From Corynebacterium liangguodongii (GTDB lineage: Bacteria > Actinomycetota > Actinomycetes > Mycobacteriales > Mycobacteriaceae): 64,000 nt of DNA. A model generated the notes under the pieces. The model worked only from the letters and a program-made list of their open reading frames with translations, made no database searches and was not told the DNA's origin. The DNA lies in assembly GCF_003070865.1 (NCBI RefSeq), contig NZ_CP026948.1:1178001-1242000 (forward strand). The letters run 5' to 3'. A program made the translations under genes and the position numbers. Positions 53,741 through 63,606 of the stretch are shown one piece after another (position 1 is the first letter of the stretch; every line of letters begins with the position of its first letter).

Positions 53741-55168
53741 CTACTTCTTGCGCAGCACGCTGAAAAACATCGCGTCGGTGCCGTGGCGGTGCGGCCACAT
53801 CTGCACGCTCTTGCCCTCCCCGGCGTCCTCGAGGCCCGGCACGTAGGGGTGGGCATCGAGCTCTTCGACACCGCCCGCCGCCACAGCGGCCTCGACTACC
53901 CCCCTAGTCTCCCGCAGGTCCGGCGAGCAGGTGGAGTAGACCACCACGCCGCCCGGTCTGACCAGGCGAATCGCCGAGGCGAGCAGCTCACCTTGGAGGT
54001 CGGTGAGTGATGCTATGTCCGCCTCCGATTTCACCCACCGCGCCTCGGGGCGGCGGCGCAGGGCGCCGAGGCCGGAACAGGGGGCGTCGACAAGCACGCG
54101 GTCGAAGCCCGGATCGAGCCCAGGGTCGCGGCCGTCGCCGACGGTGACCCGCACGGGTAGCTCGCCGACGGCCTTGCGGACAAGCTCGGCGCGGTGTTCG
54201 CTGACCTCCACGGCGTCGACGCGGGCGCCCTCGATGCCCGCGATTGCCCCGAGCAACGCGGCCTTGCCGCCCGGCCCGGCGCACAGGTCGAGCCAGCGCC
54301 CCGCATCGTCCTCGACCTCAACCTCGGCAACGGCGCGCGCAATGAGCTGAGAGCCTTCGTCCTGCACCCCAGCCAGGCCGCTGCGCACCGGCTCGAGGCT
54401 ACCCGGGTCGCCCTCTGGCAGGTAGACCGCGTACGGGGAGTACTTCCCCTCTTCTCCCCCGGTGATCGCGGCGAGCTCGGCCGCCGAGATCTCCCCGGGG
54501 CGGGCGACGAGGTGGACGACCGGGCGCTGCGAGTCGGCCTCGAGCGCGCGTTCAAGCTCCGCCGCCCGGTCCGGCCCGAGCGCGGTGGAAAACGAGCGCG
54601 CGATCCACTCGGGGTGCGCGGTGCGAAACGCCACGGCGCCGAGCTCGTCTGCCGGCGCGAGCTCATGGATCCAGCGCGGCGCGGGCGTGCGGGAGACGCT
54701 GCGCAGCACGGCGTTGGCAAACCCCTTAGCCTTCACTACCCCGGCGGCCTCGACGAGGCGCACGGACGTATCGACGGCCGCGTGGGCGTCAACTCGCATA
54801 TAGAGCAACTGGTAGGTGCCCAGGCGCAGTGCGGCGAGAACCTCGGGGGCGATCTCGCCCAGCGGGCGCGAGGAGCAGCGCTCAATCACCGCGTCGATCA
54901 CGCCTTGGGTGCGCAGGGTGCCGTAGGCGAGCTCGGTGGCAAACGCCGCGTCGCGCCCGCTGATGCGGCGAGAGCGCAGCAGCTTGGGCAGCACGAGGTT
55001 GGCAAAGGCCTCGTCGGTGGCCACGCGCAACACGACGTCGAAGGCCGCCTCTCGCGCCGCGTCGCCGATCGACCCGACCTCGGCCGCCCGGGGCTGCCCG
55101 CTCTGGGGTGCCGCCTCGGCCTTCTGGCTGCGGCGCCCCGCGGCGCGCGACCTAAACCCTCCGCTCAC
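53741..55168 (-). CDS. rsmB: 16S rRNA m5C967 methyltransferase RsmB/Fmu-type
   Basis: The 475-residue protein has a basic N-terminus, a NusB-like RNA-binding domain (about 38-165) and a Rossmann methyltransferase with LDLCAGPGGKA, Cys364 (VDAPCSGLG) and Cys414 (YSTCS), the two cysteines of m5C enzymes. GTG start overlaps the fmt stop as GTGA. Confidence 0.95.
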   Translation of the reverse strand: MSGGFRSRAAGRRSQKAEAAPQSGQPRAAEVGSIGDAAREAAFDVVLRVATDEAFANLVLPKLLRSRRISGRDAAFATELAYGTLRTQGVIDAVIERCSSRPLGEIAPEVLAALRLGTYQLLYMRVDAHAAVDTSVRLVEAAGVVKAKGFANAVLRSVSRTPAPRWIHELAPADELGAVAFRTAHPEWIARSFSTALGPDRAAELERALEADSQRPVVHLVARPGEISAAELAAITGGEEGKYSPYAVYLPEGDPGSLEPVRSGLAGVQDEGSQLIARAVAEVEVEDDAGRWLDLCAGPGGKAALLGAIAGIEGARVDAVEVSEHRAELVRKAVGELPVRVTVGDGRDPGLDPGFDRVLVDAPCSGLGALRRRPEARWVKSEADIASLTDLQGELLASAIRLVRPGGVVVYSTCSPDLRETRGVVEAAVAAGGVEELDAHPYVPGLEDAGEGKSVQMWPHRHGTDAMFFSVLRKK

Positions 55169-56100
55169 TCGAACACCAGCTCCTTTCCGTTGCCGTTAGC
55201 GCCGTGGATCCCGCGCGCCCAGTCGGGCGCGGGCATCATCTTCTTGCCTGGCGGCTGGATCGTCCCAAGGCGCACGGCACCGCCGCGCGTGCCGACGACC
55301 ACCTCGCCCTTCCCCACGCTGACCTGCCCGGGTGAAAGCCCTGCCCGCTCGCAAGGCTCCACGGGCCCGAGCTTGATGCGCTCGCCGCAAAGAGTCGTCC
55401 ACGCGCCGGGCGCCGGGGTGTGGGCACGGATCTGGCGGTCGATCGCCGCCGCCTCGGACTCCCAGCTCACCCGCGCGTCCGCGCTCGTGATCTTGCCCGC
55501 GTACGTCCCCTCCGGCGGCTGGGCGACGGGGGTAGACTCCCCGCGCTCGAGGCCCGTCATCGTCTCCACGAGCAACTCGGCCCCGGACGTAGCGAGGCGG
55601 GTGAGCAGGTCGTCGGCGGTATCGCGCGGCCGGATCTCCGCGTGGATGTGGCCGAGGATCGGGCCGGTGTCGAGCCCCTCATCGATGCGAAACGTCGTCG
55701 CCCCGGTATCGACGTCCCCGGCGGCGATCGCGGCCTGCACTGGGGCGGCGCCGCGCCAGCGCGGCAGGAGGGAGAAATGCAGGTTTATCCAGCCGTGTTC
55801 CGGGATGTCGAGCATATCCGCGGGGATGAGGTTGCCGTAGGCGACGACGGGGATCGCCTGCGGGGAGATCTCGCGCAGCGCGGCGCGGATCTCCCCGTTT
55901 TCTTTCAGCGTGGTCGGGGTATAGACCTCGATGCCGCTGTTCAGCGCGACCTCCTTGACCGGCGAGGGGTGCAGGCTGCGGCCGCGGCCCTTGCGCGCGT
56001 CGGGCCTGGTGATGACGGCTTCCACGACGTGCTCCGAGGCGATGAGGCGCTCGAGAGCGACCGCGGCGGGCTCGGGTGTTCCGGCGAAGACGAGGCGCAT
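55165..56100 (-). CDS. fmt: Methionyl-tRNA formyltransferase
   Basis: The 311-residue enzyme has the N-terminal FAGTPEPAAVAL, the active-site INLHFSLLPRWRGAAPVQ and RIDEGLDTGP, and the C-terminal OB-like tRNA-binding domain. It formylates initiator tRNA. It begins one base after def. Confidence 0.97.
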   Translation of the reverse strand: MRLVFAGTPEPAAVALERLIASEHVVEAVITRPDARKGRGRSLHPSPVKEVALNSGIEVYTPTTLKENGEIRAALREISPQAIPVVAYGNLIPADMLDIPEHGWINLHFSLLPRWRGAAPVQAAIAAGDVDTGATTFRIDEGLDTGPILGHIHAEIRPRDTADDLLTRLATSGAELLVETMTGLERGESTPVAQPPEGTYAGKITSADARVSWESEAAAIDRQIRAHTPAPGAWTTLCGERIKLGPVEPCERAGLSPGQVSVGKGEVVVGTRGGAVRLGTIQPPGKKMMPAPDWARGIHGANGNGKELVFE

Positions 56101-56101
56101 G

Positions 56102-56602
56102 CTAGTTCTCCTTAAACCACTCGGAGGCGCGGATGAGCGCCATTGCTTCCTTGCGCGCCTCCGGGTCCATGCGACGCATGAACATGACCCCGTCGAGGTG
56201 GTCCGTCTCGTGCTGGATGCAGCGCGCGAGCAGCCCCGTCGCTCTCACTGTCAACGGGCGACCGGAGGTGTCGGTAGCGGACATGACAACGCTGTTGTGC
56301 CGGGTCACGGTCCCGCCGATGCCCGGCACTGACAGGCAACCTTCGCCCCCGGTCTGGACGTCATCTCCCAGCGGCCGCCACGTGGGGTTGACGGCGTGGC
56401 CGCGCATGCCCTGGCAATCGAAGACGAAGACGCGGGCGGCGACGCCGACCTGGTTGGCGGCCAGCCCGACCCCGCCTGCGGCGTCCATCGTCTCGAGCAT
56501 GTCGCTCACCAGGGTGCGCAGCGAGGAGTCGAACCGAGCCACCGGCGGCATGGGCGAATTGAGCACCGGGTCGCCGAACAAGCGGATCTCACGTATAGCC
56601 AT
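56102..56602 (-). CDS. def: Peptide deformylase
   Basis: The 166-residue metalloenzyme has the three motifs GVGLAANQ (44-51), EGCLSVPG (87-94, ligand Cys89) and QHETDHLDG (130-138, ligands His131 and His135, catalytic Glu132). It removes the formyl group added through Fmt. Confidence 0.97.
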   Translation of the reverse strand: MAIREIRLFGDPVLNSPMPPVARFDSSLRTLVSDMLETMDAAGGVGLAANQVGVAARVFVFDCQGMRGHAVNPTWRPLGDDVQTGGEGCLSVPGIGGTVTRHNSVVMSATDTSGRPLTVRATGLLARCIQHETDHLDGVMFMRRMDPEARKEAMALIRASEWFKEN

Positions 56603-56617
56603 GGTCTCGCAGTCTAC

Positions 56618-58633
56618 TTAGCCAATCTGGAGGGGATCGACCTGGATGCGTAGCGGCTGGTCCTGCTTGCGCGCCGCGCGGCTCACCGCAGCCGCCCGGA
56701 GCGCCCGGCCGAGCGCCGCGCGCCCGGCGAGCGGGCTGCGCACGAGGACGCGCTGGGCCGGGCCGTGCGCGACCTCGTCCCACTGCCCCGGCAGCTCGAC
56801 CCCGGGCGGAAGGTCGACGGGACCGAGCAGCTCCGCGTGGGCGGGCAGCTCCGCGTGGGAGAAGAAATCCTCGAGCGCGGCGCGGGGTGCGTCGACGACG
56901 GCGACGTGGACGGCCGGCGGGAAGCGGGCGTCCCGGCGCTGCGCGAGCTCGCGCGCGGCGTGCCCCGCCGGGTCCCAGCGGATGAGGTGCTGCACGGTCG
57001 GGTGGGCCGGGTCTGCAACGACAACGACCTCCCCGCCGCGGCTTGCCGGGGCGACGAGCGTGGCGGCGGCCATCCAGCGCTCTAAGGCTTCCTCGCTCGC
57101 CCGCAGGTCGGGGCGCTCGAGAAGGGCCCAGGTATCGAGCAGGATCGCGGCCCCGTATGAGCCGTCGCGCACCCGCGGCTCGGCGCCGGGTGTGGCCACC
57201 ACGACGGCGGGGGCGTTGTCCACGGCGTCTATAATCCGCTCGCCCCACGAGGTGCGCACCCGGTATTTCGCGAACGCCCTGCCGAGCTCCTCGGCGGTGC
57301 GCTCGGTGCCTATCACCACCGCCCGCAGTCGGCGCGAACCGCACGCCGGGCAGCGGTGCTCCGCATCCATCCGCCCGCACCAGCGGCACGTCGGCGCCGC
57401 GGCCCCGCCACCGGAAGGCAGCGCCAGCGGCCCGTTGCACCATCGGCAGCGCGCCGGGGTCCGGCACTGCCCGCAGGCCAGGGCTTGGACGTATCCCCCG
57501 CGGGGGACCTGGACGAGCACGGGGCGGCCCCCTTCCAACGCGCGCGTGGCCGCCTGAAACGCCACCGAGGGGATGCGCGCCTGCCGCGCGCGCGGGTCGC
57601 GCTCGAGGGCTACGTCGGTATCGCCGGCCGCGTGGATGCGCGGGGCGCGGCGGCGCAGCATGTCCCTGGGCGCCGCCAGCTCGTGCATCCACCCGGACTC
57701 CACCAGCAGCTGGGCCTCCGTGCTGCGGGAATGCCCGCCGAGGAGCAGGGAGGCCTTCTCCTGGGCGGAGCGGGTCGTGAGCACCTCGCGGGCGTGGACG
57801 TAGGGCGCCCGGGGGTCAACCAGCGAGTCATCACCGTCGTGCATGAGCACGATGAGTCTTAGCCCCTCCACCGGCGCGAACGCCGCTGAGCGCGTCCCCA
57901 GGACGATCCGGGCCTGGCCGTGGAGGATGGAGAGGAAGCGCGAGTAGCGCGCCTGCGGTCCTTGGGAGGCGGTCAGCGTCGTGATGTGGCGCGCGCCGAC
58001 GTGATCGCGCAGCGCCGCGCCGCAGCGGTCAAGGTCGCGCTGGTCGGGCACGACGATGAGCACACCGCCGCCGCCCTGGGCCACCTTCGCCGCCAGCGCC
58101 GCGACGGGTCGTGCCCAGTCGTGCCCGGGGGCGATTTGCCAGGCGGCGCGGGCGAGGCGGCCGTCAATCACGGAGTCCGCGAACGAGCTGCCGTGTTCGT
58201 AGACCATCCAGTCGGAGAGGTCGGGTTCGGTGAGATCTCCGAGCTCCTCCCAGGCGGTGGTGGTGTCGGTTTCTTCCGCCTTCGCGTGGCGCGGCGGGAT
58301 CGCCGCGCGGTAGATGTCAGAGCGGATGCCCGCGTATCTCTCGCACAGGGAATCGACGAGCAGACGCAGCCGCTCGGGCGCGACGACCTCGGGGCTAATC
58401 ACCCGCTCGATATAGCGCAGCGCGCCGGCGTGCTCTGTGGTCTCGCGGCGCTCGAGCACGAGTGCGTCGACAAGCCGTCCTGCAAACCGGATGCGCACCT
58501 TGACCCCAGCAACGGCGGCCGCGCTGTCGCGTTCGGCAACGAGGTAGTCGAAGGGCCGATCCAGGTGCGCGAGCCCGAGGAGGGGAAGCACCCGGGCCAC
58601 CGGCAGTTTGGCGGCGCTGGGGGTCTCAGGCAT
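56618..58633 (-). CDS. priA: PriA-like replication restart protein, degenerate helicase
   Basis: The 671-residue protein keeps the PriA N-terminal DNA-binding domain and the eight-cysteine zinc region (ACGQCRTPARCRWC and CRWCGRMDAEHRCPACG). The Walker A position reads APGHDWARP without GKT, and the DEEH box reads MHDGDD, so helicase activity is unlikely. Such PriA forms are known from other actinobacteria. Position between def and metK is the corynebacterial one. Confidence 0.93.
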   Translation of the reverse strand: MPETPSAAKLPVARVLPLLGLAHLDRPFDYLVAERDSAAAVAGVKVRIRFAGRLVDALVLERRETTEHAGALRYIERVISPEVVAPERLRLLVDSLCERYAGIRSDIYRAAIPPRHAKAEETDTTTAWEELGDLTEPDLSDWMVYEHGSSFADSVIDGRLARAAWQIAPGHDWARPVAALAAKVAQGGGGVLIVVPDQRDLDRCGAALRDHVGARHITTLTASQGPQARYSRFLSILHGQARIVLGTRSAAFAPVEGLRLIVLMHDGDDSLVDPRAPYVHAREVLTTRSAQEKASLLLGGHSRSTEAQLLVESGWMHELAAPRDMLRRRAPRIHAAGDTDVALERDPRARQARIPSVAFQAATRALEGGRPVLVQVPRGGYVQALACGQCRTPARCRWCNGPLALPSGGGAAAPTCRWCGRMDAEHRCPACGSRRLRAVVIGTERTAEELGRAFAKYRVRTSWGERIIDAVDNAPAVVVATPGAEPRVRDGSYGAAILLDTWALLERPDLRASEEALERWMAAATLVAPASRGGEVVVVADPAHPTVQHLIRWDPAGHAARELAQRRDARFPPAVHVAVVDAPRAALEDFFSHAELPAHAELLGPVDLPPGVELPGQWDEVAHGPAQRVLVRSPLAGRAALGRALRAAAVSRAARKQDQPLRIQVDPLQIG

Positions 58634-58642
58634 GGGCCCATC

Positions 58643-59869
58643 CTAGCCTTGGGCGGCGGCCGCCTTGAGCTGCTCGACCTTATCTAGCCGCTCCCACGGC
58701 ACATCGATGTCCGTGCGCCCGAAGTGGCCGTACGCCGCGGTCTGCGCGTAGATCGGGCGCAACAGGTCGAGCTCGCGGATGATGGCGTCCGGTCGGAGAT
58801 CGAAGACCTGCGCCACGGCCTTTTGGATGCTCTCGTCGGTGTGCCCCTCTGCCGCCGTGCCGAAGGTCTCCACGTAGAGGCCCACGGGGTTGGCCCGCCC
58901 GATGGCGTAGGCAACCTGCACCTCGACGCGGTCGGCGAGGCCGGCGGCGACGATGTTCTTGGCCACCCAGCGCATCGCGTAGGCCGCGGAGCGATCGACC
59001 TTCGAGGGGTCCTTGCCCGAAAACGCGCCGCCGCCGTGGCGCGCCATCCCGCCGTAGGTGTCCACGATAATCTTCCGGCCGGTAAGCCCCGCATCCCCCA
59101 TCGGCCCGCCGAGCACGAAGGAACCCGACGGGTTGACAAGGAGCTTGGTGTCCTCGGTGTAGTAATCCTGCAGGCCGGCATCGGCGATGACCCATTCGAC
59201 AACCTTCGTGCGGATGGCCTCTTCGAGCGCCGCGCCCTGGAAGTCGGGGTCGTGTTGGGTGGAGACGACAACGGTGTCGAGGTAGACCGGCACGGTCCCG
59301 TCGTAAGCGAAGGTCACCTGGGTCTTCCCATCGGGCCGCAGGCCGACGACCTCGCCCATCTTGCGCACCTCCGTGAGGCGGCGCGCGAGCCGGTGCGCGG
59401 TGGAAATTGGCAGCGGCATGTATTCGGGGGTCTCGTTGGTGGCGTAGCCGAACATGAGGCCCTGGTCCCCGGCGCCGGACTGGTCGTTTACTCCAGTTGC
59501 GGAGTTCTCGCGCACCTCCTGCGAGGTGGTCACGCCGTCGGAGATCTCGGCGGATTGCTCCCCGATGGCGATGTTGACGCCGCAGGTGCGGCCGTCGAAG
59601 CCGACCTCGGAGGAGGTAAAGCCGATGCCGACGAGCTTGTCGCGCACAATTTTGGCGATGTTGGAGTACGCCTCCGTGTTCACTTCGCCGACGACGTGGA
59701 CCTGGCCCGTGGTCACGAGCGTCTCCACTGCGACACGCGACTGTGGGTCCTGGGAGAGCATGTCGTCGAGGATGGCGTCCGAGATGGCGTCGCAAATCTT
59801 ATCGGGGTGTCCCTCGGTGACGGACTCGCTAGTGAAGAGTCGGTAGTAGGGCTCGTGCGGGGTAGTCAA
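58643..59869 (-). CDS. metK: S-adenosylmethionine synthetase
   Basis: The 408-residue enzyme has [27 protein letters not shown] and [19 protein letters not shown]. It forms SAM from methionine and ATP. The frame allows TTG at 59911 or TTG at 59869; the latter gives the length of the C. glutamicum protein and has AAAGGA upstream. A perfect McbR-type operator lies at the promoter. Confidence 0.96.
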   Translation of the reverse strand: MTTPHEPYYRLFTSESVTEGHPDKICDAISDAILDDMLSQDPQSRVAVETLVTTGQVHVVGEVNTEAYSNIAKIVRDKLVGIGFTSSEVGFDGRTCGVNIAIGEQSAEISDGVTTSQEVRENSATGVNDQSGAGDQGLMFGYATNETPEYMPLPISTAHRLARRLTEVRKMGEVVGLRPDGKTQVTFAYDGTVPVYLDTVVVSTQHDPDFQGAALEEAIRTKVVEWVIADAGLQDYYTEDTKLLVNPSGSFVLGGPMGDAGLTGRKIIVDTYGGMARHGGGAFSGKDPSKVDRSAAYAMRWVAKNIVAAGLADRVEVQVAYAIGRANPVGLYVETFGTAAEGHTDESIQKAVAQVFDLRPDAIIRELDLLRPIYAQTAAYGHFGRTDIDVPWERLDKVEQLKAAAAQG

Positions 59870-59913
59870 GGCTCGGGTTTCCTTTACGGCGAAACAATGT
59901 GTCTCGCCCAATA

Positions 59914-59929
59914 TAGACTAAGCTGTCTA
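59914..59929. promoter_or_regulatory. McbR operator upstream of metK
   Basis: TAGACtaagctGTCTA matches TAGAC-N6-GTCTA, the binding motif of the methionine/cysteine repressor McbR in C. glutamicum, where metK is a target. It overlaps the probable -10 TATATT (59914-59909 on the minus strand). Confidence 0.85.
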
Positions 59930-59940
59930 AAACGGGCAAA

Positions 59941-61158
59941 CTAGCGCTCGAAATCCTCGATCGCGTCCCATATCTGGGCGGCAACGACCTGTTTTGGCCC
60001 GTCAGCAATCTCGGTGACCGTGCCATCGGAGCCAACGAGCCACCCACTGTTGCGCGCCTGCCCGAACACCGCTCCGCCCGCCACCGAATTGACCATGAGC
60101 ATGTCGGCGCCCTTGCGGGCGAGCTTCTCCTTGCCGTACTCCAGCGGGTTGTCCGTCTCCGCGGCAAAGCCCACGATCACGGCATCAGTCTCGCCCGCAC
60201 GCCGCTTATCGACGAGCCCGTGCAGCACGTCCGGGTTCTCCACAAGCTCGATCCGGGCCAACGCCTCGGTATCGGCCCCCTTCTTCATCTTCGATGGGGC
60301 CTCCGTGCGCGGACGGAAGTCGGAGACGGCCGCCGCCATGACAATGATGTCCGCGCCCGCGGCGCGCGCGTTCATCTCCTCCTCCAACTCGCGTGTCGAG
60401 CGCACCCGCACGATCTCCGCTCCGGCCGGGGTGTAGAGCTCGTTGATGTCTCCGGCGACGACGGTGACCTCCGCCCCGCGCTGCGCGGCGATCTCCGCGA
60501 GCGCAAATCCCTGCCGCCCCGAGGAACGGTTGCCAATAAACCGCACGGGGTCGATATTTTCCTGGGTGCCGCCTGCGCTGATGAGCACGCGCTTGCCCTC
60601 CAGGCCGCGCCCTATCGCACCGACCTCGGCCACGGTGCGCGCGAGCTCGGCGATTTGGCCAGGCTCCAGCATCCGCCCGGGGCCGGAGTCCTTACCCGTC
60701 AAGCGCCCGTCGGCGGGCTCGAGCACGGTCATCCCCCGCTGCCTCAACGTGGCCACGTTGGCCTGGGTGGCGGGGTTGACCCACATCTCGGTGTGCATCG
60801 CCGGCGCGAGGACGACCGGGCACGTAGCCACGAGGATCGTGGAGGTCAACAGGTCGTCGGCACGCCCGGCCGCAATCCGCGCGATGATGTCCGCGGTCGC
60901 CGGGGCGACGATAATGAGGTCCGCTTCCTGCCCGATGCGCACGTGCTGCACGGAATCAACACGCGTGAACACGCCTGTGTCCACCGGGTTGCCGGAAAGT
61001 GCCTCGAACGTCGCAGCGCCGACAAACTGAAGAGCGTTTTCGGTCGGTACAACGCGGACGCTATCCCCCGCCTCCTTGAAATCCCTCACGAGGTGGCAGG
61101 CCTTATACGCCGCGATACCTCCGGTAACGCCGATAACCACGTTGCGGGGTGATGTCAT
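59941..61158 (-). CDS. coaBC: Bifunctional CoaBC (PPCS/PPC decarboxylase)
   Basis: The 405-residue flavoprotein has the N-terminal CoaC decarboxylase (VTGGIAAYK, PATADIIARIAAG, PAMHTEMW) and the C-terminal CoaB ligase (ISAGGTQENIDPVRFIGNRSSGRQG, AAAVSDFRP). It acts in coenzyme A synthesis. ATG 61158 was chosen because TAGAAT lies 8 nt upstream; the longer frame is upstream noise. Confidence 0.96.
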   Translation of the reverse strand: MTSPRNVVIGVTGGIAAYKACHLVRDFKEAGDSVRVVPTENALQFVGAATFEALSGNPVDTGVFTRVDSVQHVRIGQEADLIIVAPATADIIARIAAGRADDLLTSTILVATCPVVLAPAMHTEMWVNPATQANVATLRQRGMTVLEPADGRLTGKDSGPGRMLEPGQIAELARTVAEVGAIGRGLEGKRVLISAGGTQENIDPVRFIGNRSSGRQGFALAEIAAQRGAEVTVVAGDINELYTPAGAEIVRVRSTRELEEEMNARAAGADIIVMAAAVSDFRPRTEAPSKMKKGADTEALARIELVENPDVLHGLVDKRRAGETDAVIVGFAAETDNPLEYGKEKLARKGADMLMVNSVAGGAVFGQARNSGWLVGSDGTVTEIADGPKQVVAAQIWDAIEDFER

Positions 61159-61166
61159 AGTGACGC

Positions 61167-61172
61167 ATTCTA
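61167..61172 (-). promoter_or_regulatory. -10 box, predicted leaderless promoter of coaBC
   Basis: TAGAAT on the minus strand, 8 nt before ATG 61158, downstream of the rpoZ terminator. Confidence 0.65.
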
Positions 61173-61261
61173 CTCCAGTGCCTTGCCTGTCACCTCGCGC
61201 GCTCGGGCAGCGGCTGCTGCGCCGGCCGGTAGGGGCGACGGAGACAGTGAAAGACACAGCG

Positions 61262-61296
61262 AAAAAGGCCGCACCCCTTCGGAAAGGGCGCGGCCG
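61262..61296 (-). terminator. Rho-independent terminator after rpoZ
   Basis: On the minus strand a GGCCGC-type stem with CCCTTTCC/GGAAGGGG-type inner pairing is followed by five T residues. It separates gmk-rpoZ from coaBC. Confidence 0.85.
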
Positions 61297-61314
61297 CGTG
61301 CCGGTGAGGGGGCT

Positions 61315-61641
61315 TTAGTTGCCCTCTTCGTGCTCCAGCATGCCTTCTTGGATTTCGCGCAGCGCGATGGAAAGCGGCTTCTCACCGGCCTGTGGGGTCA
61401 CCAGAGGACCGATGAACTCGAAGACGCCTTCGTCCTGCTCCTGGTAGTAGCTGTTGATCTGGCGGGCCCGCTTGGCCGCGAAGATGACCAGCGCGTACTT
61501 CGAGGAGACCTTCTCCAAAAGCTCGTCGATGGGGGGCGCGGTGATGCCCTCCGGCGCGTCGTAGACGGCGACGGGCGCGGCGGTCTCTGCCTCGCCGGCA
61601 GGAGCGGTCTCGGCCGCGTGATCGTTGGATACGTTGCTCAC
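61315..61641 (-). CDS. rpoZ: RNA polymerase omega subunit
   Basis: The 108-residue protein has the omega core [31 protein letters not shown] (about 36-66). The Ala-rich N-terminus (1-30) is an actinobacterial extension. It follows gmk by 8 bp. GTG start. Confidence 0.96.
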   Translation of the reverse strand: MSNVSNDHAAETAPAGEAETAAPVAVYDAPEGITAPPIDELLEKVSSKYALVIFAAKRARQINSYYQEQDEGVFEFIGPLVTPQAGEKPLSIALREIQEGMLEHEEGN

Positions 61642-61649
61642 AATTGAAC

Positions 61650-62240
61650 CTATTCGTTGTCGTTGTTCGGTGTGGTGCGCACAATGGCCGCGATTGCGGC
61701 GACGGCATCGTCCACGTCGTCGTTGACCACTACGCTGTCAAACTCGCCCTGCGCGTCGAGCTCCCCGCGCGCCGTCGCGAGCCTGCGCTCGATCACCTCT
61801 GCGGACTCGGTGCCCCGCCCAGTGAGCCGGTCCACGAGCACCTCCCACGAAGGCGGTGCCAAAAAGACCGTGTGCGCCTCCGGCATGAGGGACTTGATGG
61901 TGCGGGCGCCGACGAGGTCGACCTCGATGAGCACGGGCCTGCCGGCTTTGAGCGCCTCCTTCACCGGGCCCGCCGGTGTCCCGGAGCGCTGCAGGCCGCC
62001 ATGGATATCGGCCCATTCGAGCATCTCTCCCGCGTCGATCGTGCGCTGGAAGTCCTCGGCGGTGACGAAGTAGTAGTCCTTGCCGTCGACCTCGCCCGGG
62101 CGTGGAGCCCGGGTGGTCATTGAGACCGAAAAAAAGAGGTGGGGTACGTCGGTGCGCAGACGGTTGACGACAGTCGATTTGCCGACAGCAGAGGGTCCGG
62201 CCAAGACGACAAGCCGGCCCTGCGGTGTCACGTCTGCCAC
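61650..62240 (-). CDS. gmk: Guanylate kinase
   Basis: The 196-residue kinase has the P-loop GPSAVGKST (15-23), the [22 protein letters not shown]-binding segment and [10 protein letters not shown]. It makes GDP from GMP. GTG 62240 was chosen over the longer frame because the upstream part overlaps mihF; a GAGG lies 9 nt upstream. Confidence 0.96.
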   Translation of the reverse strand: MADVTPQGRLVVLAGPSAVGKSTVVNRLRTDVPHLFFSVSMTTRAPRPGEVDGKDYYFVTAEDFQRTIDAGEMLEWADIHGGLQRSGTPAGPVKEALKAGRPVLIEVDLVGARTIKSLMPEAHTVFLAPPSWEVLVDRLTGRGTESAEVIERRLATARGELDAQGEFDSVVVNDDVDDAVAAIAAIVRTTPNNDNE

Positions 62241-62244
62241 CGGT

Positions 62245-62565
62245 TTAGCCCTCGAAGCCGAAGCGCTCCAGCAGGGCGCGGCGCTGGCGCTCACCCAGGC
62301 CACGGAGGCGGCGGGTCTGAGCGATCTCGAGCTCCTCCATGATCTCGCGGGCCTTGACCTTGCCCACCTTCGGCATTGCCTCGAGCAATGCGGATACCTT
62401 GGTCTTGCCGATGATCTCGTCGGACTCGGCTTTGTCGAGGACGTCCTTCAAGGTGGTGTCGCCGCGCTTGAGCGACGCCTTCAGCTCGGCGCGCTGCTTG
62501 CGGGCCTCGGCTGCCTTTGCGAGTGCTTCCTTGCGCTGCTCGTCGGTCAACTGTGGAAGGGCCAC
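62245..62565 (-). CDS. mihF: Integration host factor, actinobacterial type
   Basis: The 106-residue DNA-binding protein matches mIHF: Ala/Lys-rich N-terminal helix, then [53 protein letters not shown] with the helix-two-turn-helix. It bends DNA and shapes the nucleoid. GTG start with GGAGG 5 nt upstream. The longer frame to 62739 is not used. Confidence 0.96.
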   Translation of the reverse strand: MALPQLTDEQRKEALAKAAEARKQRAELKASLKRGDTTLKDVLDKAESDEIIGKTKVSALLEAMPKVGKVKAREIMEELEIAQTRRLRGLGERQRRALLERFGFEG

Positions 62566-62671
62566 GGATTCCTCCAAATTGTCGTAGTTAAGGTTTTCAG
62601 CCAGGTGCCACACCCGGACCGGTTGTGAGGCGGGCGGAAATCCCACCGATGCAACTCGCTGGTTCCGGCCA

Positions 62672-62677
62672 AGTGTA
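62672..62677 (-). promoter_or_regulatory. Putative -10 element of mihF
   Basis: TACACT on the minus strand about 107 bp upstream of the GTG, in the 246-bp gap after pyrF. I saw no clear terminator in that gap. Confidence 0.5.
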
Positions 62678-62811
62678 GCACCCTCAGTGATGATCGTCGG
62701 CGAACGCGGCAACGTTTCCCAAGGAAGCCGTTTTACCACGTCACCGCGATGACGCCCTCAAATTACCAGGCTTTTTGCGTTTCCACGAATAAGGGGCCGC
62801 ATAACCGCCGC

Positions 62812-63606
62812 TTAGGCGAAGGATTCGAGGCGTTTGTGCAGCTCAGCAACGTCGGGCCCGGCGGAGAGGACAGAGCGCGAGACGTTGGGGAAGGCAAGCT
62901 CTGCACGCTCGCCGACGATGCGCGAGACATCCTCAAGCGTCGCCCCCTGCGCCCCGACACCGGGCATGAGCACCGGCGCGTTGAGCGCGCCAAGGCGCGG
63001 CGGCTCGGCAACGGTCGCCCCCACCACCACCCCGACATCGCCCACGCCGGGGCCGGGATTGTAGGCCGCGCACGCATCGACCATCTGCTGGGCGATGCTC
63101 ACCCCGTCAACTAGCTGGGACTGGAAGGCCTCCGCTTCCGGGTTGGAGTTCGCCGCCATGACGAAGACCCCCTTGCCGTGCTCCCCCGCCAGCTCGATGG
63201 CCGGGTCGAGCGAACCGACCCCGAGGTAGGGCGTGAGCGTGACCGCGTCGGCCTCCAAGGGCGAACCCGGGGCGAGCCACGCGGCGGCGTAGCCTTTCAT
63301 GGTCGAGCCGATGTCGCCGCGCTTCGCGTCGGCCACGACCAGCGTTCCGGCCTCCCGCAGCGCCGCCAGGGTCTCTTCCAGGACCGCGTAGCCGACCGAG
63401 CCGAAGCGCTCGTAGAACGCGACCTGGGGCTTGACCAGGGCTACCCGCCCCGCAAAGGCCTCGACGCAGGTGCGGGAGAACTCGCGCAAGCCGTCTGCGT
63501 CATCGCCCAGCCCCCACGCCTCGAGCAGGGCGGGGTGCGGGTCGATGCCGACGCAGAGGCGGCCGAGGCGCGCCCCGGCGTCAACAAGCGCCTGCCCGAA
63601 TCCCAT
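62812..63606 (-). CDS. pyrF: Orotidine 5'-phosphate decarboxylase, type 2
   Basis: The 264-residue TIM barrel has VGIDPHPALL (19-28) and the catalytic DAKRGDIGSTMKGYA (93-107, D93/K95/D98). It makes UMP. ATG directly follows the carB stop, so it is co-translated with carB. Confidence 0.97.
   Translation of the reverse strand: MGFGQALVDAGARLGRLCVGIDPHPALLEAWGLGDDADGLREFSRTCVEAFAGRVALVKPQVAFYERFGSVGYAVLEETLAALREAGTLVVADAKRGDIGSTMKGYAAAWLAPGSPLEADAVTLTPYLGVGSLDPAIELAGEHGKGVFVMAANSNPEAEAFQSQLVDGVSIAQQMVDACAAYNPGPGVGDVGVVVGATVAEPPRLGALNAPVLMPGVGAQGATLEDVSRIVGERAELAFPNVSRSVLSAGPDVAELHKRLESFA

Noticed and set aside
59870-59940. SAM riboswitch upstream of metK
   Set aside because: The leader between the -10 and the start is about 35 nt, too short; the McbR operator explains control.
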